A DNA stretch of 64,000 nucleotides from Arthrobacter mobilis. GTDB lineage: Bacteria; Actinomycetota; Actinomycetes; Actinomycetales; Micrococcaceae. Location: positions 124,001-188,000 of the forward strand of contig NZ_JAAZSQ010000001.1 in assembly GCF_012395835.1 (NCBI RefSeq). The letters are read 5' to 3'. The notes beneath the pieces were generated by a model. That model was not told the DNA's origin. It saw nothing but the letters and a program-made list of their open reading frames with translations, and did no database searches. The position numbers and the translations under genes are program-made. Numbering within the stretch: position 1 is the stretch's first letter; each line of letters begins with the position of its first letter. Positions 7,952-15,319 of this stretch are shown piece after piece.

Positions 7952-8671
7952 TCAGCCGGCGAGGTTCTCGAGCCGGTCCAGCAGGTTCTCCAGCGACTCC
8001 TCGAACTCCTGCGCGGAGTGGTCCTCGGAGAGCAGCTTCTGCAGCCGCTGCAGCAGCGGGTAGCCGCCCAGGTCCGCCTCCTTCGGCGGATGCGGCTCGG
8101 CTTCCTCGACCGGTCCGACGTCGGCGCCCATGGCCGCCACTTCCAGGAGCAGGTGGCCGATCAGAAAGCTGCTGAAGGCCCGGTAGGCGTCCACGGCGGC
8201 CTTCTCGGAGAAGCCGGTGGAGGTCAGGGCCTTGAGGAACGACTCCACCCAGCGCAGGCTGCGCAGCGGCGGGCGCACCCAGGGGGCTTCGGCGGGCCGG
8301 GTGGCGATCAGCGGGAACACCTGGGGATGGGCCAGGGCCAGCCGGCGCAGCCCGTGGGCCAGCCGCAGCAGGTAGTCCTGCCAGCCGTGGCGCGGCTCGA
8401 CGTAGACTTCCGGGTCCTCGTACAGCTGGTCGATCACCGTCTCGACAATCCCGTCGAGCAGGCTCTCCCGGGAGGGGACGTAGCGGTACAGCGACATCGC
8501 CTCGACCCCCAGCTCCGTGCCCAGCCGGCGCATGGTCAGCTGGCGGACACCGAACTGTTCAATGAAGTCCGCGCCCGCCTTGAGGATGCGCTGGCGCTCC
8601 AGACGGGGTTTCGCGGTGGTGGGGTCGGCGTCCTCCGGGTCCGCCGCGGACTCTGGTTCGGATTCGAACAT
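7952..8671 (-). CDS. TetR family transcriptional regulator
   Basis: A 239-residue TetR-type repressor with an N-terminal HTH at about 25-70 (AGADFIEQFGVRQLTMRRLG, then AMSLYRYVPSRESLL) and a long alpha-helical C-terminal domain of the TetR_C type. LGVEAMSLYRYV is the recognition-helix region. It is divergent from the 69-residue ORF at 8892 and lies upstream of the GNAT-STAS pair. The acidic first 20 residues may be a start-site artefact, but no better start is visible. Confidence 0.9.
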   Translation of the reverse strand: MFESEPESAADPEDADPTTAKPRLERQRILKAGADFIEQFGVRQLTMRRLGTELGVEAMSLYRYVPSRESLLDGIVETVIDQLYEDPEVYVEPRHGWQDYLLRLAHGLRRLALAHPQVFPLIATRPAEAPWVRPPLRSLRWVESFLKALTSTGFSEKAAVDAYRAFSSFLIGHLLLEVAAMGADVGPVEEAEPHPPKEADLGGYPLLQRLQKLLSEDHSAQEFEESLENLLDRLENLAG

Positions 8672-8830
8672 GGTTCTCTCCTCCCTGCAGTCTGCCTTCC
8701 ACCCTACGCCGCACCGCCGGAATGCGCCGCTGCCGGCCCTGTCCGGTTCCTGGCCGGGAGCGGTCCTGCGCTGAGAGGGAAACGGCGCGGAAAACGTTCA
8801 TCCGGCGTTCCCGCAGCAGTACGCTGGATG

Positions 8831-8843
8831 GCTTACGCTGTAA
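8831..8843. promoter_or_regulatory. Candidate TetR half-operator in the tetR promoter region
   Basis: GCTTACGCTGTAA shares the GCTTACG half-site with the 19-base palindrome at 7845; its second half is degenerate. It lies between the divergent tetR gene and the 69-residue gene. The match is short, so this is tentative. Confidence 0.35.
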
Positions 8844-8891
8844 ATTACGAGGGCATAACGTCGCTTTCGCAGCGCAGATGGGAAGTGAACG

Positions 8892-9101
8892 ATGGAAGAG
8901 GAACTGAAGCAGGTGTGGGCCGCCTCGGCGGTCATCGAAACGCTGCAGAGCGAAATCGACCAGGCACAGACGTTCCTGGATGAGGCGATCGACGTGGCCG
9001 TGAAGGCCGGCGCGGCTCCGGAAGAGATCGGCGACGCGGCGAACCTGACACCTGCCGAACTCGACGAGCGCGTGCAGAACATTTCCGCCGAACCCGTCTG
9101 A
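8892..9101 (+). CDS. Small hypothetical protein (69 aa)
   Basis: An acidic 69-residue protein not assigned to any family here. It is predicted to be mostly helical: an N-terminal heptad-like helix (VIETLQSEIDQAQTFLDEAI), then a segment AAPEEIGDAANLTPAELDERV that looks like the helix-turn of a small DNA-binding or dimerising fold. A weak GGGAAG ribosome site precedes the ATG. A hairpin terminator follows immediately, supporting it as a genuine transcript. Confidence 0.7.
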   Translation: MEEELKQVWAASAVIETLQSEIDQAQTFLDEAIDVAVKAGAAPEEIGDAANLTPAELDERVQNISAEPV

Positions 9102-9109
9102 GCGCAGGG

Positions 9110-9140
9110 TGTCCGGTCCGGCAGTGCCCCGGACCGGACA
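9110..9140. terminator. Bidirectional hairpin terminator
   Basis: Perfect 12-base arms TGTCCGGTCCGG (9110-9121) and CCGGACCGGACA (9129-9140). It lies between the convergent 69-residue gene and the SRPBCC operon. Confidence 0.75.
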
Positions 9141-9161
9141 ACTTCATTCCCGCCCCGCAGC

Positions 9162-9665
9162 TCAGCCGTCCGCAGCGGGGCGCTGGGCGGGCCCGCCCGC
9201 CAGCAGTTCCTCCAGGCGCTCGTAGCCTTCGGACATGCCGGATTCCATGCCGCCGGCGACGTAGCGTTCGCGTGCCTCCAGATCCGGATAGACGGAGCGG
9301 CCGGTCAGCCGGCAGCGCCCGCCGGGCAGGTCCTCGAACCTCGTGAACTCCAGGGTGACGACGTCGGGGAAGCCGGCGTACTCGAAGGTCATCAGGATGA
9401 ATTCGTCCGCCCGCACGGTGTGGAAGACGCCGCGGAAGGCGTGCTCCACGCCGTCGTCCCCGTGCTGGACGAAGCGGAAGGAGCCGCCGCTGCGGCAGTC
9501 CAGCTCCTCGACGCGGGTGGTCAGTCCGCGCGGCCCGATCCACTGCCGGTACAGCTCCGCGTCCGCGTGGGCGCGGAAGACTGCCGCGGCGGGGAAATCG
9601 AACTCCCGCTCGTAGTCGGTGTACGGCAGGCCTGCCGGATTGTCCAGTTTCAGCCCGGTGCTCAC
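9162..9665 (-). CDS. SRPBCC (AHSA1-like) family protein, copy 2
   Basis: A 167-residue START/AHSA1-fold protein: EFDFPAAAVFRAHADAELYRQWIGP at the N-terminus and a C-terminal SEGYERLEELL helix are the hallmarks of this group. The fold forms a hydrophobic cavity that binds a small ligand; the ligand is unknown. It is the third gene of an ArsR-SRPBCC-SRPBCC operon and overlaps the second by 4 bases (ATGA). It is clearly paralogous to its neighbour, with the same length, the same blocks and the shared ESGxSEGYERLEELL ending. Confidence 0.9.
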   Translation of the reverse strand: MSTGLKLDNPAGLPYTDYEREFDFPAAAVFRAHADAELYRQWIGPRGLTTRVEELDCRSGGSFRFVQHGDDGVEHAFRGVFHTVRADEFILMTFEYAGFPDVVTLEFTRFEDLPGGRCRLTGRSVYPDLEARERYVAGGMESGMSEGYERLEELLAGGPAQRPAADG

Positions 9666-10165
9666 AGCGTTGCTCCTTCGGAAGCCTTGGCGGTGCTGGC
9701 GAGCAGTTCCTCGAGCCGCTCGTAGCCCTCGGACAGGCCGGATTCCATCCCGGAGGAGGCCATGCCGTCCCGGGCCTCGAGGCTGGGGTACACGCAGTGC
9801 GCGCGCAGCCGGCTCCGCCCGCCGCCGAGATCCTCGAAGGTAAGGAACTCCATGCTGACCACATCCGGATAGCCGCCGAACTCGAAGGTCTGGAGGGCGA
9901 AGTCGTCCTTGCGCACGGTGTGGAAGATGCCGCTGAACGCGTAGGAGACGCCGTCCGGGCCGGTGTGGTGGTAGAGGTAGCTGCCGCCGGTGCGGAAATC
10001 GTAGTGGTCAATCTCGATATTGGTGCCGCGGGGTCCGAGCCATTGGGCGACCAGGGCGGGGTCGGCATGGGCGCGGAAGACGTCGGCGACGGGGTAGTCG
10101 AATTCGCGCTCGAAATCGATGAACGGGACACCGTCCGGGACGGTGAGGCGCAGGGAGTTGCTCAT
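9662..10165 (-). CDS. SRPBCC (AHSA1-like) family protein, copy 1
   Basis: A 167-residue AHSA1-type protein, paralogue of the following gene. FEREFDYPVADVFRAHADPALV and WLGPRGTNIEIDHYDFRTGGSY mark the fold, and ESGLSEGYERLEELL ends it. The ATG at 10165 overlaps the ArsR stop by 4 bases; a longer reading upstream would run through the ArsR gene and is rejected. Same-length tandem paralogues imply duplication within the operon. ArsR-SRPBCC pairs are common, and the ArsR partner usually represses both. Confidence 0.9.
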   Translation of the reverse strand: MSNSLRLTVPDGVPFIDFEREFDYPVADVFRAHADPALVAQWLGPRGTNIEIDHYDFRTGGSYLYHHTGPDGVSYAFSGIFHTVRKDDFALQTFEFGGYPDVVSMEFLTFEDLGGGRSRLRAHCVYPSLEARDGMASSGMESGLSEGYERLEELLASTAKASEGATL

Positions 10166-10524
10166 GGTTCTTCCTGGGGCCGGGGGCCGCCGGTGGCGGC
10201 CTGGGTGCGGAGCACGGCGTCGAGGGTGCGGAACTGCCGTTCGCGGACCAGCCGGTACTGGTCGATCCACGCGGTCAGTGCCTCCAGCCGTGCGGGGTTC
10301 AGGTGGACGGGCCGGCGCTGGGCGTCGCGGCTGCGCGTGACCAGTTCCGCCTGCTCGAGGACCTGGATATGCTTCGAGACCGCCTGCTTGGTGATCTGGA
10401 AGGGTTCGGCCAGCTCATTGACCGTGGCCGGGCCGCGGCTGAGCCGGGCGATGATGCGGCGGCGGACGGGGTCGGCCAGGGCCAGAAAGGCCTTGTCGAG
10501 CAGTTCGTCGTCGCCGGAGTCCAT
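10162..10524 (-). CDS. ArsR/SmtB-type winged-helix regulator
   Basis: A 120-residue HTH regulator. ALADPVRRRIIARLSRG (about 16-32) and the recognition segment ITKQAVSKHIQVLEQAELV (about 44-62) are typical of the ArsR group that pairs with SRPBCC proteins. No metal-binding Cys cluster (CxC) is present, so a metal ligand is unlikely. It is the first gene of a coupled three-gene operon. A palindrome in front of the gene is the probable autoregulatory site. Confidence 0.92.
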   Translation of the reverse strand: MDSGDDELLDKAFLALADPVRRRIIARLSRGPATVNELAEPFQITKQAVSKHIQVLEQAELVTRSRDAQRRPVHLNPARLEALTAWIDQYRLVRERQFRTLDAVLRTQAATGGPRPQEEP

Positions 10525-10547
10525 CGCTTATTCAACTTCTCTCTTTA

Positions 10548-10563
10548 TCAACCTTTCGGTTGA
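10548..10563. promoter_or_regulatory. Probable ArsR operator
   Basis: TCAACC-TTTC-GGTTGA is a perfect 6-base inverted repeat, 24 bases upstream of the ArsR start codon. A further TTCAACTT half-site lies at 10531-10538. It is AT-rich against a GC-rich background, as expected for a promoter-operator. Confidence 0.6.
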
Positions 10564-10743
10564 CTAAAACGCTACGCCTCTGCCCGGCGGAGGTCAAGGG
10601 GTTTTCCCGGACCGGGGCAGGCGCGGCTGCACCCCGAAACGGCAGGCGCACCTGAAAGATGCGGCGTGCTGGCCGTTATCGGGCGCGGCAGCGGGGCTGA
10701 TACGGCTGACGACGGCGGGGCCGAGGCGGTGGGGGAGCGCGGC

Positions 10744-11550
10744 TTAGCGTCCGCTTGCCGCGCCGGGCAGGGCCGGAACCGCCGGCAGATCGGCAGAGCC
10801 GGGCCGTCCGGGACCCGGCGGCAGCTTCAGGTCCGGCCTGCCGGGCACGCTTCCATCGGGCGCCGGCCGTCCGGGGCCCGTGCTGTCCGGCGCCGCCGCG
10901 CCGGAGCCCTGCCCGCCTGGACGCCCGCCGTCCCGGCCGGGAACAGCCGGCGGTGCCGGGACACCGGGCAGTGGAAGCGCGCCGGCCGGATCCGGGGCCC
11001 GGTGTCCGGGCCGGTGGGCGGAATCCTTCGCACCGGACCGGTCTGCTGCCGGCTTTCCCTTGGAGCCGCCGCCGGGGGAATGCGCCGGCCCCGGCGTCCC
11101 GGATCCGGAGGTGCCGGCGGCGGGGGAAGCTGGCTCTGCCTGGCCGGTTGTCCCGCCGGAGGGGACGGCCGGTTCCTCCGGCGCCTGTGGTGCCGGGACG
11201 CCGCCGGGCGCCGGGTCGAAGAACCCGATGACCTGCCGGACCACGTGGCCGGTGGTCTCCGGGAACTGGGGATTGGCGGCGGCTACGCCGGAAACGCCAA
11301 GGCCCGTGGCGGCGGCGGCGGCGAGGCCGATCATGGCTCCCTTGGCCAGCCTGCGCCGGGGCCGCGGCGGGGAGGTGGCGGGGGCCAGGAATGCCGCCAG
11401 TTCGGCCGATGGCGCCGGGGCGGGGCCTGTGCCTGCCGTCCGCAGTTCCAGCAATGAGGCGCGCAGGGCCGGCGAGGGGTCCACCCCGGATTCGTCCAGC
11501 AGGCGGCCGATGACGTCGTCGTCCCGTGTCAGGTGCGGAACCGTGTTCAC
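10744..11550 (-). CDS. Membrane-anchored Pro/Gly-rich protein, possible anti-sigma partner
   Basis: A 268-residue protein starting GTG at 11550, whose GTGA overlaps the sigma-factor stop by 4 bases. Residues 1-60 form a soluble acidic region (DDDVIGRLLDESGVDPSPA); one transmembrane segment follows at about 75-95 (AMIGLAAAAATGLGVSGVAA). The remaining 170 residues are extremely rich in Pro, Gly and Ala and predicted extracytoplasmic and disordered. No classical ZAS zinc motif is visible. The gene order and coupling suggest a regulator of the sigma factor, but this is inference. Confidence 0.75.
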   Translation of the reverse strand: MNTVPHLTRDDDVIGRLLDESGVDPSPALRASLLELRTAGTGPAPAPSAELAAFLAPATSPPRPRRRLAKGAMIGLAAAAATGLGVSGVAAANPQFPETTGHVVRQVIGFFDPAPGGVPAPQAPEEPAVPSGGTTGQAEPASPAAGTSGSGTPGPAHSPGGGSKGKPAADRSGAKDSAHRPGHRAPDPAGALPLPGVPAPPAVPGRDGGRPGGQGSGAAAPDSTGPGRPAPDGSVPGRPDLKLPPGPGRPGSADLPAVPALPGAASGR

Positions 11551-12164
11551 ACCAGCACCTCCTGTCGTTCGACCAGCGACTTCAGTTTCAGCAGGCCCCT
11601 CCGCTGCATCTGCTTGATGGAGCCTGTGGATTTGCCCATGATGTCCGCGACCTGCTCCAGGGAGAGGTCGGCCACGACGCGCAGGAGCAGCACCTCGCGC
11701 TGCTCCGGGTTCAGCGCCTGCAGCTGCTGTCCCACCTCGCTTCCGGCCAGCGAGCCCAGGACCAGGCTCTCGGCCGAGTCGGCGGTGCGGGTATCGGTGT
11801 CCGGGTCGTATTCGGCCAGCCGGGGCCGGCGGGCGCGCCGGCGGACTTCGTCGACGTACCGGGCATGCGCCACCGAGAAGGCCAGGGTGCGCAGTCCCTG
11901 GTACCCGCCCCGTACGGTACCGATGCGGGAGAAGACGGTGAGGAAGACTTCCTGGACGCACGCTTCGGGATCCTCGGCGCCTCTGGCCTGCAGGTAGCCG
12001 GCGACGGCGGGGGCCAGTGCCGCGTAGATCCGGCTGAAGGCTTCCGGATCGCCGGCCTGCGCGGCGGACATCACCTCGTCGGGGAGCACGTGGGCCAAGA
12101 TCTCTTCCTCCGGGTTGGGGCCGGGTGCGGCGCCCGGATCAGCGGCCGCCGCACATCGCCTCAA
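11547..12164 (-). CDS. RNA polymerase sigma factor, ECF-like sigma-70
   Basis: A 205-residue group-4-like sigma factor. Region 2 spans about 30-105 (AFSRIYAALAPAVAGYL, CVQEVFLTVFSRI, TLAFSVAHARYVDEVRRRARR) and region 4 about 145-200 (LNPEQREVLLLRVVADLSLE, VADIMGKSTGSIKQMQRRGL). The start is uncertain: the ATG at 12164 has GAGG too close, while a TTG at 12098 has GGAGG 8 bases upstream and would give 183 residues. The GTGA overlap couples it to the downstream membrane protein. It would direct polymerase to a small regulon that cannot be read here. Confidence 0.88.
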   Translation of the reverse strand: MRRCAAAADPGAAPGPNPEEEILAHVLPDEVMSAAQAGDPEAFSRIYAALAPAVAGYLQARGAEDPEACVQEVFLTVFSRIGTVRGGYQGLRTLAFSVAHARYVDEVRRRARRPRLAEYDPDTDTRTADSAESLVLGSLAGSEVGQQLQALNPEQREVLLLRVVADLSLEQVADIMGKSTGSIKQMQRRGLLKLKSLVERQEVLV

Positions 12165-12367
12165 GAGTCTACTGTCCGCCTGCTGCCGGCACGGAAACGC
12201 CGAGGCGGGCCTCGGCGCGGGCCTTGGCGGCTTCGATCCGGGCCCGGGCCTTCCCGCTGGCGGCCGGCACCTGCGGCGCGGCCGGGAGCGCCGGTTCCGG
12301 CCGGACCGCCGGACGGGATTTTCTTGCCTGGGGAAATAATTTTCCCGGTGCTCCGGTTCTGCTCTCT

Positions 12368-13228
12368 GTGACTACATCTGAAGATCTGATCATCGAATCC
12401 CCGGAACTGGCATTCAACGACGGCAACACGATTCCCCAGCTGGGCTACGGCGTCTGGCAAGTCGAGGAGGCACTGGCCGAAGAAGTGGTCGGCAAGGCCT
12501 TCGAGGCCGGCTACCGCCACATCGATACCGCACGGATCTACGGCAACGAAGCAGGCGTGGGACGCGCGGTCGCTGCCTCCGGCCTCGCCCGCGAGGACGT
12601 GTTCATCACCACCAAGCTGTGGAACGCCGACCAGGGCTACGACAGCACGCTGAAGGCCTTCGACGACTCGATGGCCCGGCTGCAACTGGAGACCCTGGAC
12701 CTGTACCTGATCCACTGGCTGCAGCCGAAGCAGGGCAAGTACCTCCAGACCTGGAAGGCCTTGATCGAACTGCAGCGGCAGGGACGGGTCAAGAGCATCG
12801 GGGTGTCCAACTTCACCGTGGAGGCCCTGCAGGAAATCATCGGCGAAACCGGCGTGGTCCCGGCCATCAACCAGGTGGAGACGCACCCGTACTTCAACCA
12901 GGCCCGGCTGCGCGCCTTCGAGGCGGAACAGGGCATCCTGCACCAGTCCTGGTCCCCGCTGGGGCAGGGCCGGGAACTGCTCGAGGATCCGGTGCTGCTG
13001 GAGATCGCCGCCAGGCGCGGTGCCACCCCGGCGCAGGTGGTGCTGGCCTGGCACCTGGCGCTGGGCAACGTGGTGATCCCCAAGTCGGTCACCCCGTCCC
13101 GGATCCAGGAGAACTGGAACGCGCTCGGCGTGGTACTGGAGGAGGAGGACCTCGAGGCCATCAACGCCCTGGACAAGGGGGCGGATGGCCGGATCGGGGC
13201 GGACCCGGCGACGGCGGACTTCGCGTAG
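12368..13228 (+). CDS. Aldo/keto reductase (AKR5-like)
   Basis: NADPH-dependent reductase of carbonyl compounds, 286 residues from the GTG at 12368. The catalytic tetrad is complete: D53, Y58 (DTARIYGNE), K83 (TTKLW) and H116 (IHWL). The late PKSVTPSRIQEN segment binds the NADP 2'-phosphate. It resembles 2,5-diketo-gluconate/methylglyoxal reductases. The region upstream in frame has no AKR similarity and lacks a ribosome site, so I take the GTG; the absence of a good ribosome site leaves a leaderless start possible. It is divergent from the sigma-factor gene. Confidence 0.9.
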   Translation: MTTSEDLIIESPELAFNDGNTIPQLGYGVWQVEEALAEEVVGKAFEAGYRHIDTARIYGNEAGVGRAVAASGLAREDVFITTKLWNADQGYDSTLKAFDDSMARLQLETLDLYLIHWLQPKQGKYLQTWKALIELQRQGRVKSIGVSNFTVEALQEIIGETGVVPAINQVETHPYFNQARLRAFEAEQGILHQSWSPLGQGRELLEDPVLLEIAARRGATPAQVVLAWHLALGNVVIPKSVTPSRIQENWNALGVVLEEEDLEAINALDKGADGRIGADPATADFA

Positions 13229-13276
13229 GTTTGGGAGAGACACCCGGGCTTTCCGAAGGTAAGTAGCTGGCTTTTC

Positions 13277-13319
13277 CAGGAAGGTGTCCCGCGGCTGCAC
13301 GCCGCGGGACACCTTCCTG
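13277..13319. terminator. Bidirectional hairpin terminator
   Basis: Perfect 19-base arms CAGGAAGGTGTCCCGCGGC (13277-13295) and GCCGCGGGACACCTTCCTG (13301-13319) with a 5-base loop, followed by TTTAA. It lies between the convergent reductase and polyol dehydrogenase genes. Confidence 0.85.
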
Positions 13320-13361
13320 TTTAAGGGCAGCTGTAACGGCCAGTTTCCCGGTGCAGGGGTG

Positions 13362-14489
13362 CTACGGGGTCCCGCCGGGGAGGATGGATACTTTCACCGA
13401 GGCACCTGCGGTGTCGGCCACCAGGTCCAGTGCCGCCTGGAAGTCCTTGAGCGGGAACTGGTCCGTGCAGATTTCATCCATCGGGAGGATGCCGGACTCG
13501 AGCATCTTGATGGCCGCCGGCCAGCAGAACGGTCCCAGGTGCGCCCCGAGCACGTCGAGTTCCTTGTCGTCGCTGATGATGGACCAGTCCACCGTCACAT
13601 CCGAGCCGAAGACCGAGTATTCGACGTACCTGCCCAGCTTTCGCAGCAGGTTCAGGCCCTGGCCCACGGCGGAGGGATGCCCGGTCCCCTCAATGTACAC
13701 GTCGGCGCCGTAGCCGTCGGTCATGTCCTTGATCATCTGGACCGCGTCTTCCTTGCCCACGTTGATGGTCACGTCGGCGCCGCATTTGCGGGCCAGCGCC
13801 AGTTTGTCGTCCGACATGTCCAGCGCCACCACCTGCAGCGGGTTCTTGGCCTTTGCGCCCGCCACCATGCCCAGGCCGATCGGGCCGCAGCCGGCGATGA
13901 CGACGACGTCGTCGAAGGTGATCCGGGCACGCTCGACGGCGTGCAGGGAGCAGGAGAGCGGCTCCGCGAAGGCGGCGTGCTGCGGCGGCAGCTCCTTGGA
14001 GATCCGGTGCGCGCGGGCCCGCTTCGGCACCACCAGGTATTCGGCCATGGCCCCGTGGAAATTCCTGAAGCCGAACATGTCGTGCGGCCCGCACATCCAG
14101 TACTCCCCGCGCATGCAGTAGCGGCACTGCCCGCAGGGAACGATCTGCTCGCAGACGATGCGGTCGCCGACGGAGACCCCGTGGTGCGAGGTTGCTTCGT
14201 CGTCCGCCTGGATGATCGTGCCGGTGAATTCATGCCCGGGCGTTATCTCCTTTTGTGCCCAGGCCGGCCGGTTCTCGTCGCCCCAGAATTTGGCGGCGCC
14301 GTGGTAGCACTTCAGGTCGCTGGCGCAGACCCCCACGGCCTCGACCTTCATGAGCATTTCGCCGGGTCCCGGCGTGGGGACGGGCACTTCTTCAAGGGTG
14401 TAGTTCTCCGGGCCATGGCAGATCACGGCCTGCATGCTCTCCGGCAGTCCGGAACCTGCGGCCTGTGCGGCCGGGGTGGTGGTGGACAT
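13362..14489 (-). CDS. eltD: Zinc-dependent polyol dehydrogenase, erythritol/L-threitol dehydrogenase type
   Basis: Medium-chain zinc dehydrogenase, 375 residues. Catalytic zinc ligands are C55 (VCASD) and H86/E87 (PGHE); the structural zinc uses C119, C122, C125 and C133; the Rossmann motif is GCGPIG at 200-205. Of the MDR polyol dehydrogenases I know, the long YHGAAKFWGD insert after the catalytic Cys and the surrounding four-carbon polyol genes fit EltD of Mycolicibacterium smegmatis, which oxidises erythritol and L-threitol to erythrulose. It is transcribed divergently from the importer-kinase operon across a shared 240-base promoter region. The symbol rests on context as well as sequence; another tetritol or pentitol remains possible. 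Confidence 0.75.
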   Translation of the reverse strand: MSTTTPAAQAAGSGLPESMQAVICHGPENYTLEEVPVPTPGPGEMLMKVEAVGVCASDLKCYHGAAKFWGDENRPAWAQKEITPGHEFTGTIIQADDEATSHHGVSVGDRIVCEQIVPCGQCRYCMRGEYWMCGPHDMFGFRNFHGAMAEYLVVPKRARAHRISKELPPQHAAFAEPLSCSLHAVERARITFDDVVVIAGCGPIGLGMVAGAKAKNPLQVVALDMSDDKLALARKCGADVTINVGKEDAVQMIKDMTDGYGADVYIEGTGHPSAVGQGLNLLRKLGRYVEYSVFGSDVTVDWSIISDDKELDVLGAHLGPFCWPAAIKMLESGILPMDEICTDQFPLKDFQAALDLVADTAGASVKVSILPGGTP

Positions 14490-14574
14490 TGGTCCTCCTG
14501 GGAAGTGGTGGGGCGTCGGTAAAGACCGGTCCGGAAGAGCTGGGAGCGGTTTCCGGAGAACCCCGATCGATCCG

Positions 14575-14604
14575 TTGACAGGTGATTTATACCACAGCTA
14601 CATT
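14575..14604 (+). promoter_or_regulatory. Probable sigma-70-type promoter of the polyol operon
   Basis: A consensus TTGACA -35 box (14575-14580) is followed after 18 bases by TACATT (14599-14604). The stretch is AT-rich between two divergent genes and points toward the polyol operon starting at 14730. Confidence 0.6.
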
Positions 14605-14616
14605 GTGATTATCACA
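14604..14616. promoter_or_regulatory. Palindromic operator at the polyol promoter
   Basis: TGTGATTATCACA is a perfect 13-base palindrome that begins on the last base of the -10 box. A further TCACAA half-site follows at about 14625. Its position over the start site suits a repressor such as the DeoR protein encoded at 22904. The 3-base spacer is too short for a CRP/GlxR site. Confidence 0.55.
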
Positions 14617-14729
14617 CGAAAAGGTCACAAGATAACAGACCTGCTGCTCTGCACCACCTCTCTGCCACTGACGGGAAAGGCCCGCCAGCTGCGCTGCCTG
14701 TGACTAGTCCTTGGATGGAGCGTTACTGA

Positions 14730-15319
14730 ATGCGAGCCATTGTTTTCGAAGCCCCGGGGGAGCTGGCCCTCCGCGACGTGGCGGATCCGGCCCCGGGTCC
14801 CCGCGAAGTCGTCATCGAGGTGGCTGCCGTGGGCATCTGCGGCACCGACACGCACGTCTTCGACGGCGAGTTCGAGGGGACCGTCTTCCCGCTGATCCCC
14901 GGCCGTGAAGCATCCGGGGTGGTGGTCGAGGCCGGCTCCGACGTCTCCAGCCTGTCGGTCGGGGACCAGGTGGTGGTCAACCCGAGCACCACCTGCGGCG
15001 AGTGCGAATTCTGCCTCAACGGCAAATCCAACCTGTGCCGGAGCTGGAACGGGCTCGGGGGCGTGGCCAGCGACGGCGCGGCTACTCCCCGTTCCGGGCC
15101 TACCGCGACGAACTCAACATCGTCGGCAGCATGGCGGTGCTCAACACCTTCGGCCGCGCCGCGGAGATGTTCGAGGCCGGCGCCATCAGGAGCGTGCCGA
15201 TGATCAGCCACTCCTTCACCCTTGATGATTACCCCGACGCCCTGGACATGTTCCGCCAAGGCTCGGGACGCAAGCTGCAAATCCGCCCCAACGACACCGA
15301 ATCCAAGGTCCTTCAATGA
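14730..15319 (+). pseudogene. Decayed zinc-dependent alcohol/polyol dehydrogenase (internal deletion plus frameshift)
   Basis: Residues 1-117 (14730-15080) are a good MDR N-terminal half: C37 (GICGTD) and the structural cysteines C89, C92, C95 and C103. Reading then leaves frame: the C-terminal part (YSPFRAYRDELNIVGSMAVL to the end at 15319) continues in another frame starting at about 15080. About 150 residues are missing, including the whole Rossmann NAD-binding core. The usual PGHE zinc-ligand motif also reads PGRE here. The first frame would yield a 157-residue product with a nonsense tail. The original stop still overlaps the next gene by 4 bases (ATGA), so the deletion happened inside an otherwise intact operon. 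Confidence 0.85.

Noticed and set aside
14604-14616. TGTGATTATCACA as a CRP/GlxR site
   Set aside because: The half-sites match, but the spacer is 3 bases instead of 6, so it is better read as the operator of a different repressor.
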